From: Armillaria gallica
Lineage: Eukaryota; Basidiomycota; Agaricomycetes; Agaricales; Physalacriaceae
Length of the DNA: 64,000 bases
Assembly: GCA_037576215.1 (NCBI GenBank)
Contig: JBANDB010000006.1
Location: 2,666,001 to 2,730,000 of the forward strand
Direction of reading: 5' to 3'
Below the pieces are notes generated by a model, which worked only from the letters and a program-made list of their open reading frames with translations, was not told where the DNA came from and made no database searches. The position numbers were made by a program, and so were the translations under genes. Shown piece after piece: positions 1-11,447 of the stretch (position 1 is the first letter of the stretch; every line of letters begins with the position of its first letter).

Positions 1-1215
1 CTTTGGAGGCAACACCACGTTCGACCTGTACGGGGATGAAGCGGCGAAAAAACAAGCAACTAATAGACGCCTTACTCGACCAGTGGCGACAGTTCCACGT
101 CCTGAAATGGAGAAGACATCTGGATATAAATTGAGTATTGCACCATTGCGGCCGGTAGCAGAGACATACCTTCGACAGGAAGTAGGAAAGGCTTCTCAAG
201 ATCACCTATAAACGTAGTCAGCGACATTAGAAACAATAGAAGCGAGATAACATTACGAAGGGGGAGGTCCAACCAATCGTCGCATGCCTGTACTAACTCG
301 ACAATCTTCTTGGAACCTATCTCTGGCTCACGACCTTCCAAAGCAGCCAATGCGGAGCCCATAATGATCGGAGTATTCTCGCCATCGAAGTTGTACGTCC
401 CAAGAAGGTCTCGCATTTCCATGTCGACAAGCTCCAACATTTCCGGGTCCGAAATTTGGTCAACCTTGTTGATGAAGACAACGAGTTTCTTGACACCGAC
501 TTGACGAGCGAGGAGAAGATGCTCCCGTGTTTGAGGCATTTGACCGTCAGTAGCCGACACGACAATGATTGCGCCATCCATTTGAGCAGCACCAGTGATC
601 ATGTTCTTAATGTCTAAGGCAGCAGTGTCGGTATGCAGAATAGTCGAAGGGTCAAAAAACCTACAATCAGCGTGACCGGGACAGTCGATGTGACCATAAT
701 GCCGTGTTTCCGTCTCGTATTCGACGTGAGCAGCATTGATAGTAATACCACGAGCCCGTTCTTCCGGAGCCTTGTCTATCATATTGTAGTCGGTGAACTG
801 TGCCCCTCCCTTCTCAGCGAGACACTTGGTGATGGCAGCCGTCAGCGTTGTTTTACCATGGTCGACATGACCTAGGAATATTGAGACAAACGGTAGAGAT
901 ACGAGAAAGATGTATACCAATGGTTCCAATATTCATGTGTGGCTTAGTCCTGTTGTAGACTTCAGCATAGCCTCGCGTTCCTGGACGAGAATCAGTCCCA
1001 AACGTGAATACACCGGATGCAAAGCGTACCCCAGACCGAGGGAGTCCAGGAAACGGAGAGTTTTGGAACTAGACGACGCGAAGTCGCACTGAAGATGGCA
1101 ACTAGAGAGAAAGGGATCTGCACTGAGTGAAAGAGCACAAAATAAGTCACGGATGGGTACCTCGTGCAGCGAGCAACCCGCAAGAGGCGCCCTTTGAGGC
1201 CGCGAACGGTAACAT
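1..1215 (-). CDS. TUF1: Mitochondrial elongation factor Tu (partial, 3' end outside window)
   Basis: GTP-dependent carrier of aminoacyl-tRNA to the mitochondrial ribosome. Joined exons 872-down (665-871), 257-613, 170-205, 76-119 and 1-25 read the G1 motif GHVDHGKT, the CPGHAD G3 motif, NKVD, and the start of domain 2 ([19 protein letters not shown]). Introns 872-917, 614-664, 206-256, 120-169 and 26-75 all have GT..AG ends and restore family sequence exactly. The exon ending at 918 encodes [16 protein letters not shown]. The first exon is not resolved: the frame runs back through an RFAS stretch typical of a mitochondrial cleavage site to an acceptor at 1069. An alternative is a start at 1215 (MLPFAASKG, presequence-like) spliced just before RGYAEVYNR. 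The C-terminal two-thirds lies off the left edge. Identity is certain; the 5' end is not. Confidence 0.93.
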
Positions 1216-1342
1216 GATGGACGGAGGGAAAAGAGGAACCACCGTAGCTGAAATTTTGACCGGCGGAAACTGCCGAATGTCGGCCGGCGGGACGGAACCG
1301 GGCCAGCTGATCCCCAATTCATGCGCCAAACGACACAGCGCA

Positions 1343-2416
1343 ATGTCTACCCCAGACCGTCAAGAGCTCTTGCGAAATGCTGTCGTTTTCCTGTCCGACC
1401 CTAAAGTACGCTTTCTTTCTTCTTGATTTCCTAGTCTGACATCCAGTAATGCAGTCTCAAGCCTCACCACTGGCTCAGCGGATTCAATTCCTGGAGTCGA
1501 AAGGACTAAATTCACAGGAAATCGACATTGCTCTGCGCCAGTCATCGAATACATCTGCCCCCGTTTCCTATCCGGCACCTTATTCAGTATCACCTTTTCC
1601 GACTGTTCCTTCAACACAGTGGGACTGGCGAGACTATTTCGTACGTTGGATCACCGCCTCGCTTTACTTTCTGGAATGAACGCGTCATAGATAACCGCGG
1701 TCGTGTCAGGAACAATAACCTATGGTGCAGTTACTCTGTTCAAGGTGTGCTACTCCTCCCGTCTTCTTAGAAGCTCATGGCTAACTTCTTCCAAAGAAAT
1801 ATCTCTTACCGCACTTGCAACCACCTAGTACGACGGCGTACGAACAAGATCGGGATGCTCTAAACGCTCAGTTCGACGCTGCCGAGGCCTTGCTCAAAGA
1901 AATACAAGCGGAAACTGCACTTGTCAGGGCTGCTGTCGAGGAGCAGAAGGAGAAAGTTGACAAAACGACCAAGGACATTGAGCTAGTCGTTACGGAGATG
2001 AGAGGAAGCGAACTTAAGACGCGAGACGAGATGCGCGAGATAAGGGATGAGGTCAACACGATACGCGAGATGCTTCCAAAAGTATGTATTGCTCGCCCTT
2101 ATGTACGTTGCTGATTTCTTGTCCGCCACAGATGATCGACAGGAACAAGGAAGCACAGGCTCAATCGTTGGCAGAACTTCAGCAAGAGTTGAAGTCCTTG
2201 AAGGCTCTGTTGTTGAGCCGGGGTTCTATGAGTATCTCCAGCTCACCGTCGACCCCATTACCCACACCTGGACGGCCGTCAATACCAGCCTGGCAGCTGG
2301 CGTCTGCACCTTCGCCAATGGGCTCAACAGAGCCGTCTACGCCATCGTATACGTTACCTACTGCCGTTAGTAATGGGAAGGGAAAGGAGGTGGATATGTC
2401 GCCGTCTACATCATAA
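1343..2416 (+). CDS. PEX14: Peroxisomal membrane docking protein Pex14
   Basis: Peroxin of the docking complex that receives Pex5 with PTS1 cargo at the peroxisome membrane. Five exons (1343-1405, 1455-1640, 1691-1744, 1797-2081, 2132-2416) join in frame. The N-terminus has the conserved Pex14 helical domain: RQELLRNAVVFLSDP, then SPLAQRIQFLESKGL and EIDIALRQ. A Pro/Ser/Tyr-rich linker follows, then WDWRDYF, a hydrophobic segment (ITAVVSGTITYGAVTLFK), a long charged coiled coil and a Ser/Pro-rich tail ending SPSTS. Order and length (about 230 residues) suit a short fungal Pex14. It is divergent from TUF1 with only about 130 bp between candidate starts. Confidence 0.93.
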
Positions 2417-2537
2417 AGCTGTATTGCATATAGTATTTCTTTTGAATACCGTATAATACCATGATGACCCTGTATGAATACACGTGATGCTACATTAGCG
2501 GTGACCAGCACTCGGTTCAACCTTTCCTTCATCATCC

Positions 2538-5478
2538 ATGTTTTCTCAGCTCCGGCATGCTGTCGAAACGTTTGCACCGCAGCCACGTCGCAGCCTCGAC
2601 GGCGATGCTGCCGATGCCCCACGCGAACCACATACTCGGTCAGCCTCACTCGACTTGGCGGGGCGCTCGACTTCTCCCTTGTCATCCAGCCAATTAGCAG
2701 AGTCTGCTCTATCTAATCTTCGTAAATCATTCGTATCTCCACGCTCTGCCAGTCCAGGTACCTCACCAAGGTCTCCGGCCGGTGTCGCCCGGGATCCTCT
2801 CCAAAAATCCAGCATTGAGGACCGTCTGCGCGCGTCTTTTACCATTGGGGACGTCTCCAATGGTCCTACTCCAGATGTCTCTGCTAGAGCGTCACCAGCT
2901 CCTCGAGCGCCTACCATTGAGCATCCACTGTCTCCATCTTCAACTCCTCTACCAGATTCCCCGTCATTACCACCGGTACTGGAGGAAAACCCATCGGAAC
3001 GTCCAGAGTCGCCGGAGGTCACCCCTCAGCCCATTATCCCTCCTTTAACACCAATAGAGAGTGAGAGTCTTGGCGAAGATGACGACGATACTATGGCAGA
3101 GGAACACATGCCGGAAGAACCTGTACGACAAGATCCGCTGCCAGCTGAACCCACTGCCAAGTCCATACAAGATCCCGCTACAGAACCTTCTGTTGAGGGA
3201 GAGCCCGTTGCAGAAGAGTCTATCGCAGGAGAACCCTTTGTGGAGGAACCCTTTGCTTCCGGTGAAGATGTAGATGTTGATGCCCTGCAAAAGAGGCTCA
3301 AGTTGGTAGAACAACGCTTTGCGGGCAAGTTGCTATATTTGTTCTGACTGCTGCTCGTTCAATGTCAACGATATACCTAACTTTAGATGTTTCAACGTCA
3401 TTCAAAAGGCTTCAAGCGGAAAAACTGGCTGCGGATGCAGTTCTCCGAGAATTGACCCCGTTGGAATCACTCCAGGAGAGCGATGCTTTACGAGACTATT
3501 TGCAGAACATGTCAGCGAAAGCGAAGGTCAATTCACTTCTCCATTATGTCCGTGTTTCATTTACTAAATAATATCCTTACGCAGATGTCCCAAGAGGAAA
3601 TTATGCGTCTTGACGCAAAGCTTGAGAGTACGGTGTTTCTACTTGAGAGGAACATGACACTGATATGCGACATATCTAGCGCAAGACGAGCGGATTGAAG
3701 AAATGAGAGATACCCACCGCCTAGAATCAAAATCTCAATCAGAACTTATCGATAGCCTTCGCTCGCAGCTGAATGAATCCGAAGCATTGCTAAAGGCGTC
3801 CCAAAGTTCGCTATCTCAAAACGGCGACGACATTTCGAAGCATAAAGCGGAACTAGAACGAATGGAGGCAGAGGTCCTTAAGATCAAGGAGGTGGCGAAG
3901 GACGAGGAGGAAAAGCGCACGAAGGCTATCAGCTTGCTAAAGACCGTTCGTCAAAAGCTGGTCAAATCCGAGAAAGATAAGGAAGAAGCACTGAGACAGG
4001 CTTCCGCTCTTCGGGAACAGGAGAAGGAGTATAAAGAGAGGGACGCGACGGAGAAATCTCGTCTCCGGAAAGACGTTGACACCGCCAATGCAGAGAGAGA
4101 GAAAGCTGTTACAGGATTGAAGGCTCAATTTGACAAAGACATCGCCGTTCTCAAGGATCGATACGAGAAAGAATTGGCATCACAGAAGGGACAATTTGAG
4201 TTAGATGCGGTTACTACGAAAGTGAGTGGACCTTAGCGCCAAGACTGCGGGTTAACTCTATTTCTCCCAGAGCTCTCACACCAGGGAACTTTCAATGAAG
4301 AATTCTCAGATCACCCAACTGCAATCTTCTCTCGAATCCCTAACAGAGGACAAAAATTCTCTTTTCGATGAGCTACAATTGCGGCAAGCGGAACTCGAAT
4401 CTTCACAATCTCTGCTCGAGTCGACTCAAGGTCAAAACACCGAACTTCAGTACCAGCTGCGAGAGCTGGAGGACCGCGTCTCTTTCCTCAATGAAGAATT
4501 ACTCGATGCACAACGGGGGCGAGCGGATCTACCACGCGAGTCTGGTGTTTCTTCTGAGAGGTCGCCCGACTTCTGGTGGCCAGTGAAGCCAAATACGAAG
4601 CCAAAGTCATGGAATTGCAGCGCGGTATTGTTATCATAGAGAAAGAACGAAACGACACCGAAGCCGAGTGGAGTCGTAAGCTTCGTGAAAAAGTGAAGGA
4701 AACTGAGGAACTGAAGCGCGTGCTGGGAACAACGGTGAAATCTAAGGAGCAGGATGAAGGTGTTGTAAATCAACTTCATCAGGAGATTTCTGAGCTCCGC
4801 AGGAGCTTGAAACGCAACAGAGGCAGGTTGATGAGCTGCATTCACAGCTGAACCAGGCCCAGGTCGCCGAAGTAAGTGTCATTGCACTACAATATAGCTT
4901 CTTGGCGATCTCATTTCAATTGCAGAACGACGCCAGATCCCACCAATCGGAGTATACCGCAAGAATAACTGCATTGGAACAAAATGTGGATGAGGGTAAA
5001 TCTCGAGAAGCCCAGCTTCGAGTGAGCAACAAGGTACCTTCGGTTCAAATCTGCCTTTCCCGTTGTTGACTTCTTGTGTGATCATCTAGACTTTACGCGA
5101 AGAGCTAAGGAAGGTGCAGTCGTCAGCTGCTCTTTTAGAGCGGCAACGCAACCCCGGCGTCGGCTATTGGACAACAAGAGGTGAGAGCGTCCAATCGGAT
5201 GCCCAATCCCCTCCGCCGTCCCAGTCCCCTTCACCTGCCAGCTCACCCCGACCTGACTCTGCCATGTCCAATAAGAACGACGAGGAGGTCAACCTGGAGT
5301 ATCTGCGTAATGTTGTTTTGCAGTTCCTTGAACACAAGGAAATGAGGGTTAGTACTTCTAGACTTCTTCCTCCCCTCGATCTAACAGTCATTGCGTACAG
5401 CCTAATCTCGTTAAGGTGCTCTCCATCATCTTGAGGTTTACACCACAAGAAACACGCAGGCTGATGGCCAAGGTCTAA
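2538..5478 (+). CDS. GRIP-domain golgin (Imh1-like coiled-coil protein)
   Basis: Predicted trans-Golgi tethering protein. The first exon (2538-3324) encodes a Ser/Pro-rich, then acidic, disordered N-terminus. The following exons (3387-3526, 3585-3627, 3680-4221, 4271-4539, 4584 onward) are almost continuous heptad coiled coil. The C-terminus (VNLEYLRNVVLQFLEHKEM, then spliced to PNLVKVLSIILRF) is a recognisable GRIP domain, which in golgins binds Arl1-GTP. The intron after 3324 has a GC donor (gcaagt), the only join that keeps the coiled coil. Near 4760-4803 the frame shifts: either a 41-nt intron (4762-4802) or a one-base change must be assumed. No signal peptide or membrane segment, as expected for a peripheral golgin. 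Yeast Imh1 is the closest named relative I can suggest. Confidence 0.82.
3325..3386 (+). other. GC-AG intron in the golgin gene
   Basis: The exon ends with G at 3324 and the intron begins gcaagt and ends actttag. Only this join gives GAT and continues ...RFADVSTSFKRLQ in one coiled coil. The nearby GT puts the downstream exon out of frame. Confidence 0.75.
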
Positions 5479-5777
5479 ATGCCAAGTCGGCTAATTTTGG
5501 CTGGTAACTGTGTGATCCCGCGTCTGCCATTCTTATTGTATATACCACAATGGATCTTATGTGTTTCGCGAACGCCGGAACTTATAAACCTATGGAAGTA
5601 ATATTAAATGGGCCTCCTCTCCAGATAAGCAGTGAAGTACATGGTGAGATTATGTTTATAAATAATCAGTTATATATATACGAAGGGTGTAGTAGTGCCT
5701 CGGCGAGACCTGCGGTGGGCAAGGGATGATCAGAGGCCAATCAGAAAGTTTTTCGAGGAAACCGACCGTTTGCGCCC

Positions 5778-6192
5778 TCAACTACTAAGGATTATCCCAT
5801 ATACCAAATCGATAGTCTCTCCATAAACGATCCACGATGATTCCGCTAACTGACGATGGGCACTCGGTGGTGCGGGATGTACCGTCGATGAAAAGGATAG
5901 ACACATTGCAATGAATGTCTCTCCAGGGTCGTACGCTATGAAAACGTTAGAAAATGATCTGATAGATAGAAAAAACGCCTCACATCACACTCGCGACGTT
6001 GATGCGTGTCTTTAGACAGTACTGATAGAGGGACCCGGATTCGAGCACGAGCGTGACTGAATCAGACGGCTGGATGATGGTAAAGGCGCCGCCTTCTCGT
6101 CCGTAGTCCCTCAAGAGTTGTATCGAAACGCAATCGGATGTGTCGTTGACAAAATTAATAAGAACATCATAGCTCTGGGAAACAGAAGGCAT
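5778..6192 (-). CDS. Small conserved protein of unknown function, paralog of the 10838 gene
   Basis: Two exons (6192-5991 and 5935-5778) give about 119 residues. The first exon carries a compact domain: YDVLINFVNDTSDCVSIQ, then GGAFTIIQPSDSVTLVLESG and LYQYCLKTR. It aligns almost residue for residue with the gene at 10838 (VLFDFTNDTNDVVTLQ, GDSVSLVLTAG, TYQYALQHR). The FxNDTxD, (G/S)DSVxLVL and YQY blocks suggest a small beta-rich fold. No signal peptide or membrane segment is visible. The second exon is less well supported because it aligns only weakly with the paralog. I do not recognise a characterised family and assign no function. Confidence 0.7.
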
Positions 6193-6669
6193 GGAGGTGG
6201 GAGTCGTTTAAGGGGAAGGCGTGATAGGTGCTCGTGCTCCAGCGTGTTGAGAAAGAAATGGCGACTCAAGTGTCGACGGGCGAGGAGAGAAGAGGCAGGC
6301 AAACAAGGACAAGAACCTCTTCTTACTACTTTCTGGAGAGGTTGTGGCGCTCAGGTTACGGCAATGCTGGCGGAGACCAAGGAACAGATTGTTACGTTGA
6401 TGTGGAAAACGGAGAAGGCAGAAAGAATAAAACGATAGAAAAGTGGTTGCCATAAACATGAATGACTGTTGTCAGACTGTTGACACAATAATACAGGGCG
6501 GGCAAAGACCGAAATGGTCCAAATGCTGTATTGTGCCTCCTAGGGTCCATGGCAAGGGAAGACAGACCGGCAGCGAGACGCGGGAAACAGGGGGGAACAA
6601 GAACACGCCAAAACAATGAGGCGCAATGCACGCTTTGGAAGCCCAGGTAGACCTTATGGACCTTGTGCC
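6193..6669. other. Intergenic region between divergent genes
   Basis: About 480 bp separate the start of the small unknown gene from the F-box-like gene. Overlapping short open frames on both strands have no recognisable motifs. It probably holds both promoters; I see no specific element. Confidence 0.4.
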
Positions 6670-7979
6670 ATGACTGCCACGATCATAAATGATCTGCCGG
6701 CCCGATCCGAGGACTTGTACATGTTGACATTCCTGACCATCCCGCTCGAACTACGTCTCTTCATCTACGACGTCTTCCTTGCCAATCACCAGCATGTCGA
6801 CGCCAGCCGCCAGCCGTCCAATGCCCATTTTGCTCTCCTCCATACTTGCAAACAGATAGCTAGCGAGGCTGCCTACTACAGGGCCTACGTCTCGCTCGCA
6901 CACGAGCAACAGATAACGGCCTTCATTTCCAACATACCTGAGGCCCATGCCTCCCAAATACTGTCTGCGGATGTCGCAAACGACGGAAGAGTTGTCAGCT
7001 ACTCTGATCAGGCGCGTTCCCCACGCTTCTTTGGTGCGGCATCCTGCTGACATGCAGGCAGACGGTACCAGTCTCGTACCTATATCAAGCTTTGGGGAAA
7101 ATGCCTTCACTTAGGAGACTCCGCGTGTTTGATTGCAGGCGTGGTGGGCCAACTCGTGATTTTGGTAAGATCTATTTCTCCAAGGAAATAATCTACAATA
7201 ACTCTGTCACATCAGTTCCAGGCGCACGGTTGTCCCTGCAGTTTGAGCTCGCCATGTTTCCTTCCGGTCGGTCGGGGCTCCATTCATACGAACTCTATCT
7301 TGAACCCTCAACCCAAGCCGTTGTTTTTCAAACCATTTCTCCCACAAATATTCAAGTCTTACGTTTGTCTGGTCGCGTCAGATTCAGTAAGACTTTACAG
7401 GTGCTCTCTCTTTCACATCTGTCGATACGATGTGTTACCAACAACCATTTGGATCACCGCATGGAGGAGCAATTCAATCACTCAAATCTGCAAAGTTTTT
7501 CTTATGCCCAAGGCAACAACAGAATGGGGTCCGAGATCACTGATCGATATTTCCAGTCTCTAGTCTCGGGTCCTGGCGCGAGCCTGCGAAAACTTGTTTT
7601 ACTCGGGTGTAGTAAACTGACCTACACGTCTCTTGCGTCGTGTTTGCGCAGTTTACCGTTGCTAGAGTATTTTGCCCTATCCCTTGTCACTATTCACGAA
7701 TTACGGAGCTCGTTCATCACCGCGTTGCCTGCATCAGTCATCGTCTTCAAGCTGAAGATCTCTAATGCATGGTACACAGATCCTCTCTTACAGCAAGAGA
7801 CGGAATTGTGCGATGAACTCGAGGCTTCATTTCTGCGTCGCCAGCCTCCGCCGCAATCAGTATCTCTCAACCTTCGCGATTCAGTGCTGAGGGATAGAGA
7901 CGTGCACTGGCGTATATTGGCTCGGGCTTCAGGGTATTCTCTCACATTGGGACCGTGGGAGCAAAGCGAAAACGTGTAG
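6670..7979 (+). CDS. F-box-like protein with leucine-rich C-terminal region (hypothetical)
   Basis: The N-terminal exon contains LTFLTIPLELRLFIYDVFL followed by a conserved block (QPSNAHFALLHTCKQI) seen in many fungal F-box-like hypothetical proteins. An ATG in frame also exists at 6616. The second half (about 7062-7979) is rich in leucines spaced as degenerate LRR units (SLRRLRVFDC, IQVLRLSGRV, LQVLSLSHLSI, LRKLVLLGCSKLTY, LPLLEYFALS). An intron at about 7159-7216 (GTAAGA..CAG) joins RDF to VPGARLSLQF. The first intron is unclear: a 50-nt GC-AG intron (7012-7061) or a GT donor near 6991 would both restore frame. A substrate adaptor for ubiquitin ligase is possible, but not shown. Confidence 0.6.
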
Positions 7980-8214
7980 ATCATCAGATAGTACAGTAGA
8001 TAATATTATCTCATTGACAACTATGTAAAAGTCCGACGGTGATATCAGTCAGCCCCATCGTTGAGCTTTCACTAAACGAGGAGTTTTCCTCCGAAATGAG
8101 CCTTCGGCTGCACAAGTCGTTTAGCTGAAATCAATTTGGACATGAAAAGAGAACGTCGACAGACCAGCTTGACCGCCACAAATGCTGCCCAGCTAGAACC
8201 ATCGCTAAAGCGAA

Positions 8215-9247
8215 TCATAACTGACCCGGATGAGACTGCGTGTGAGCAGGCTTTTCACCATGAGGTGATGGCCCCCCATAAAACGAGTCGCTATACTTGG
8301 GCGTCGGATGTTCGTCTGTTGTGTGGGCATCTGCAGGTGGTGGTGGATACTGTGAATAACTATATACAGAAACTTCATCCGTGGGTCTTCGCACTGGTTG
8401 CGCCATGACATCAGACATGCTCATATCACTTGCTTGTCGAGTGTGGCTATGTCCATATGGTGCGTCGGTGGAAGGCCTAGTGTCCCAAGGGTCACCGCGA
8501 GTATTCATGGGAATGCTATCATTGAAAGCGTTTGCAGAGTCGTTGAGGGCGTTGTACTTGGCATGGTCTTTCTGTTGCATGGAGCTATACGAGCACAAGA
8601 CAACGTACAAATAAACCTAGGCACAGGTTAGAGTAGAAAACTGGGTATCTGAAGGTTGACGCACATGCACAATGGCGAATAGAACCCACAAACCACCCAT
8701 GATACCCACATCGACCCACGGGAAAATCTGGCAGAGGGTATCGGCTTCGTCTGCCTGGTCACTATTGGAGGTATCAAAAAAGTCGGTAATGCAATCTGAC
8801 TTGGCGGTAGAATGACGAGTTGCAGAGACAATGGTCCAAGCCGCCGCCAATGAGAAGACAGCGAGGATCATGATGGTATGAATGCTCAGGTATCGACGAA
8901 AAAGAATAGATTTTTCCTGAGATAGCTTGGTAAGAAATCGACGGATCAGCGGGGAACAGTCACCGTTACCTTTGCGACTGCGATGAATCCTAAAAGCTGT
9001 AGAGCCGCAGTAACGAGACAGACGATTCCGAATAGCCACGATGCAAACGAAGGAGTGGCGGCGCCGACAACTGTTTGAAACATACATAAAGGGCGCAATG
9101 AGCTGGCCAGAACTTGTACTTACTGGACGGAGTCGCCATTGAAAGGATGCCTGCGACAAAGGCGGCGACGAACTGCTCCGTTAACGCAGCATATATTCCA
9201 GCATTGATGAGAGGAAGGGCGCAGCAACAGTATTCTCTTGGTTTCAT
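8215..9247 (-). CDS. Four-helix integral membrane protein with disordered tail (unknown function)
   Basis: Exons join from a start at 9247 (MKPREYCCCALPLINAG) to a stop at 8215-8217. Four hydrophobic segments follow in order: residues about 8-40 (LINAGIYAALTEQFVAAFVAG), then ASWLFGIVCLVTAALQLLGF, then TIMILAVFSLAAAWTIVSA, and GIMGGLWVLFAIVHVYLYVVL after a loop with two cysteines. The last exon encodes a hydrophilic cytosolic tail rich in Ser, Asp, Tyr and Pro. Introns include GTAAGT..CAG after the first helix and one replacing ...VRQPSDTQ... so that HVYLYVVL is continuous. The topology resembles conserved tetraspan proteins of basidiomycetes; I cannot name a function. Confidence 0.72.
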
Positions 9248-9494
9248 GGCGACAGTGCGATGAGATTCGAGGCTCCTTACTCGTCAAGAGAAGGGCAAGC
9301 CAGGTATAGATGCCTGGGAAGGACGAAGTTGTGGTAATAGGGAAAGTCGTGGAAAGGAGAAGAGAGCAAAGACGACGGTGACGAAATGGAGTACTGTGCA
9401 AAGCGATGCATCAACGGACTATATTTGTGCCTGTTTTATATCGTCCTCTTATGGCAAGTACGCATCACACAGCCACACTTGCATTCGTACCACC

Positions 9495-10299
9495 ATGTTC
9501 CGTTCAACTCTGTTGTCGTTGTTCCTCGTCGCTGCTGCTGCAACGTCCGTTCTGGGCAATCCTGATACTCAAGTATCTCTACAAGGAGGCGAAGAGGCTC
9601 ATACCTCGGAGAGCTGGAGTTACGACGACTGCGGTAAGTGGACGTCACCGCTATCTACAGCTGCCAGACATCTAACTGGGTCTCACCAAGGTCTCCCCAC
9701 GGATGTTATTCAGTTGGAGTCGATCAAGATTAAACCTGACCCACCCAAGCCTGGACAGGATCTCACTGTGATCGTGAAAGGTTACGTGCAAAGAGAATTG
9801 AGGTTTGGCCTTATCTCTCAAACAGAGGTGCCCTCTTCTCAACCCCGCTTTTCAGGAGGGAGCTTACGCAGACGTTACTGTCAAGTTGGGTCTTATCAAG
9901 TTGCTACAAAAGTCATTTGATCTTTGTGAAGAAGCGTGCGTCTCGTAAAGCTTGTCTTGGACAAATAACATATCCATCTACAGGCGCAATGCCAACGCGA
10001 GCATCAGTTGCCCTGTCGAGCCTGGTTCCTACACCGTCAAGCAGACAGTGTCGTTACCTAAAGAGATACCACCCAGTAAGCTATATTTACGCGAGAAGGG
10101 CGTGCCTCATTCCGAATTCACAGGTAAATTCTCGGTGGATATATTCGGCTACACTGTCGACGACGACGACTTAGTCTGCCTGAAGATGAAGATTGACTTT
10201 ATGAAACGACCTTTCTTCAAGTGTGGTGATTCAGCGCATGGCCATGGGATTTTCTTCTTTTACGAACGGACCATGGTATATTATGTCTTGTCGCCGTAA
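9495..10299 (+). CDS. NPC2: ML-domain phosphatidylglycerol/phosphatidylinositol transfer protein (NPC2-like)
   Basis: Small secreted or vacuolar lipid-binding protein of the MD-2-related lipid recognition family. It starts with a clear signal peptide (MFRSTLLSLFLVAAAATSVLG). Spliced exons then give SWSYDDCGLPTDVIQLESI, PDPPKPGQDLTVIVKG, EGAYADVTVKLGLIKLLQ, FDLCEEA, NASISCPVEPGSYTV and VDIFGYTVDDDDLVCLKMKI. The cysteine pattern and the PPKPG block match fungal PG/PI-TP. Four short introns are needed; the last joins PPS to KFSVDIFGY. The C-terminal extension after FMKRPFFKCGDS is longer than in typical members, so an unseen intron near the stop is possible. Confidence 0.88.
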
Positions 10300-10837
10300 T
10301 GTTCCCGCGTTTCTAATGGAATACAGTTCTTGAGCTTTCCCTTTCCCGGTGTACTAGGTCATGGGGTAGCAGCTAGTCTTTTCAGCAGTTCTATTCCGGA
10401 CTCTGCGCATATCCGTTTCAGACCTAGGTTGTCGTTTTCGTAAGCATATCCTCTTAGAGAAACAGTGACTATCTAAGCTGCCGGACGTCGTCTGTGATTG
10501 TTGGTGTGTAACTTCTCTTCTCTGCCATATCTCGTTCAGGTATGGCATTGCCACACGGTCAACTGTCTCAGGCGCCTCTTGGGCGGACATCGGTGACATT
10601 GAATCGCAAGGCGGGCCCATTCTTGGGTCAAAGATTGTGTGAGGAGACCCTTCAAATAGGTCCTTATTGTCGTCGCTTGAACCCGATAGACAATAGACAC
10701 ACTGCCACTTCCGGCGAACAATTAACCTGTTCTTCAAGATTCCAATGTTACATCCTTCTCTCGGCCTTTAGAAATGGGTGCGGTTCTCTGTCTAACTCAC
10801 CCCACTCTGTTCCGACCTGTCCCCCGCTATTACTTCT
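10300..10837. other. Intergenic region
   Basis: About 540 bp between the NPC2-like gene and the small unknown gene. Short open frames on both strands show no family motif. Likely a 3' UTR followed by a promoter; nothing specific seen. Confidence 0.4.
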
Positions 10838-11242
10838 ATGCCAACAAGCACTGTACCATACGAAGTTCTCTTCGACTTCACTAACGACACCAATGACGTG
10901 GTAACGCTGCAGCCGATGGCTCAGAGTGATGGAGTCGGTTCAAGAGGTGCAATACTGTTGATGAAGGAGGGTGACAGTGTATCATTGGTCCTCACTGCCG
11001 GTTGCACCTACCAATATGCTCTTCAGCACCGATCCAAGAAAGCATACATCTCGTTGAGTTATCTCCGAATCGTATGCCATCTTCCTGCTGTGCACTGACC
11101 ACAAATAATCTTATCAAGGGTGCGGACATGGCAAGATCTGCCTTGTAGTACTTCCATGATATTTTCCGGAACTTTACCATCCACTCCGCTATTACAAGCG
11201 GCCCATGGATCAAATGTCAGCTGTACCATCAGTAGGGAGTAA
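10838..11242 (+). CDS. Small conserved protein of unknown function, paralog of the 5778 gene
   Basis: Exon 1 (10838-11052) encodes YEVLFDFTNDTNDVVTLQ, a short Gly/Ser loop, GDSVSLVLTAGCTYQYALQHR and ends near AYIS. An intron 11053-11118 (GTTGAG..CAAG) leads to exon 2 (11119-11242), giving about 112 residues. The first exon matches the minus-strand gene 4.6 kb to the left in order, spacing and most hydrophobic positions. Both genes have their intron at the same place just after the conserved block. No signal peptide, cysteine framework or catalytic motif is visible. Function unknown; the paralog pair makes it likely to be a real gene. Confidence 0.7.
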
Positions 11243-11447
11243 ATCAATCTGTCGAGGTGGGCAAGCTTTCTTCAGCGACGTGTCAAAGATAATTAACTGC
11301 TTCGCTGTCCAAGGTTTATGATTGACGTTTAACATTATTGCCTGAGCGACAGCCAGGAAGAAAAAGCATTGGCATATGCAGGCACTCTGACTATCCCATA
11401 ATCCAAGCTCGATCGTTTTGTACCTTTGCCGCACCCCTAGGAAAGAA

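Noticed and set aside
2179..2685. 168-codon minus-strand ORF
   Set aside because: It covers the PEX14 end and golgin start on the other strand and shows no recognisable domain.
6616..7979. Two separate genes instead of one F-box-like gene
   Set aside because: A 50-nt intron candidate joins the two parts in frame, and the combination of N-terminal block plus leucine-rich tail is common in such fungal proteins. The split cannot be excluded.
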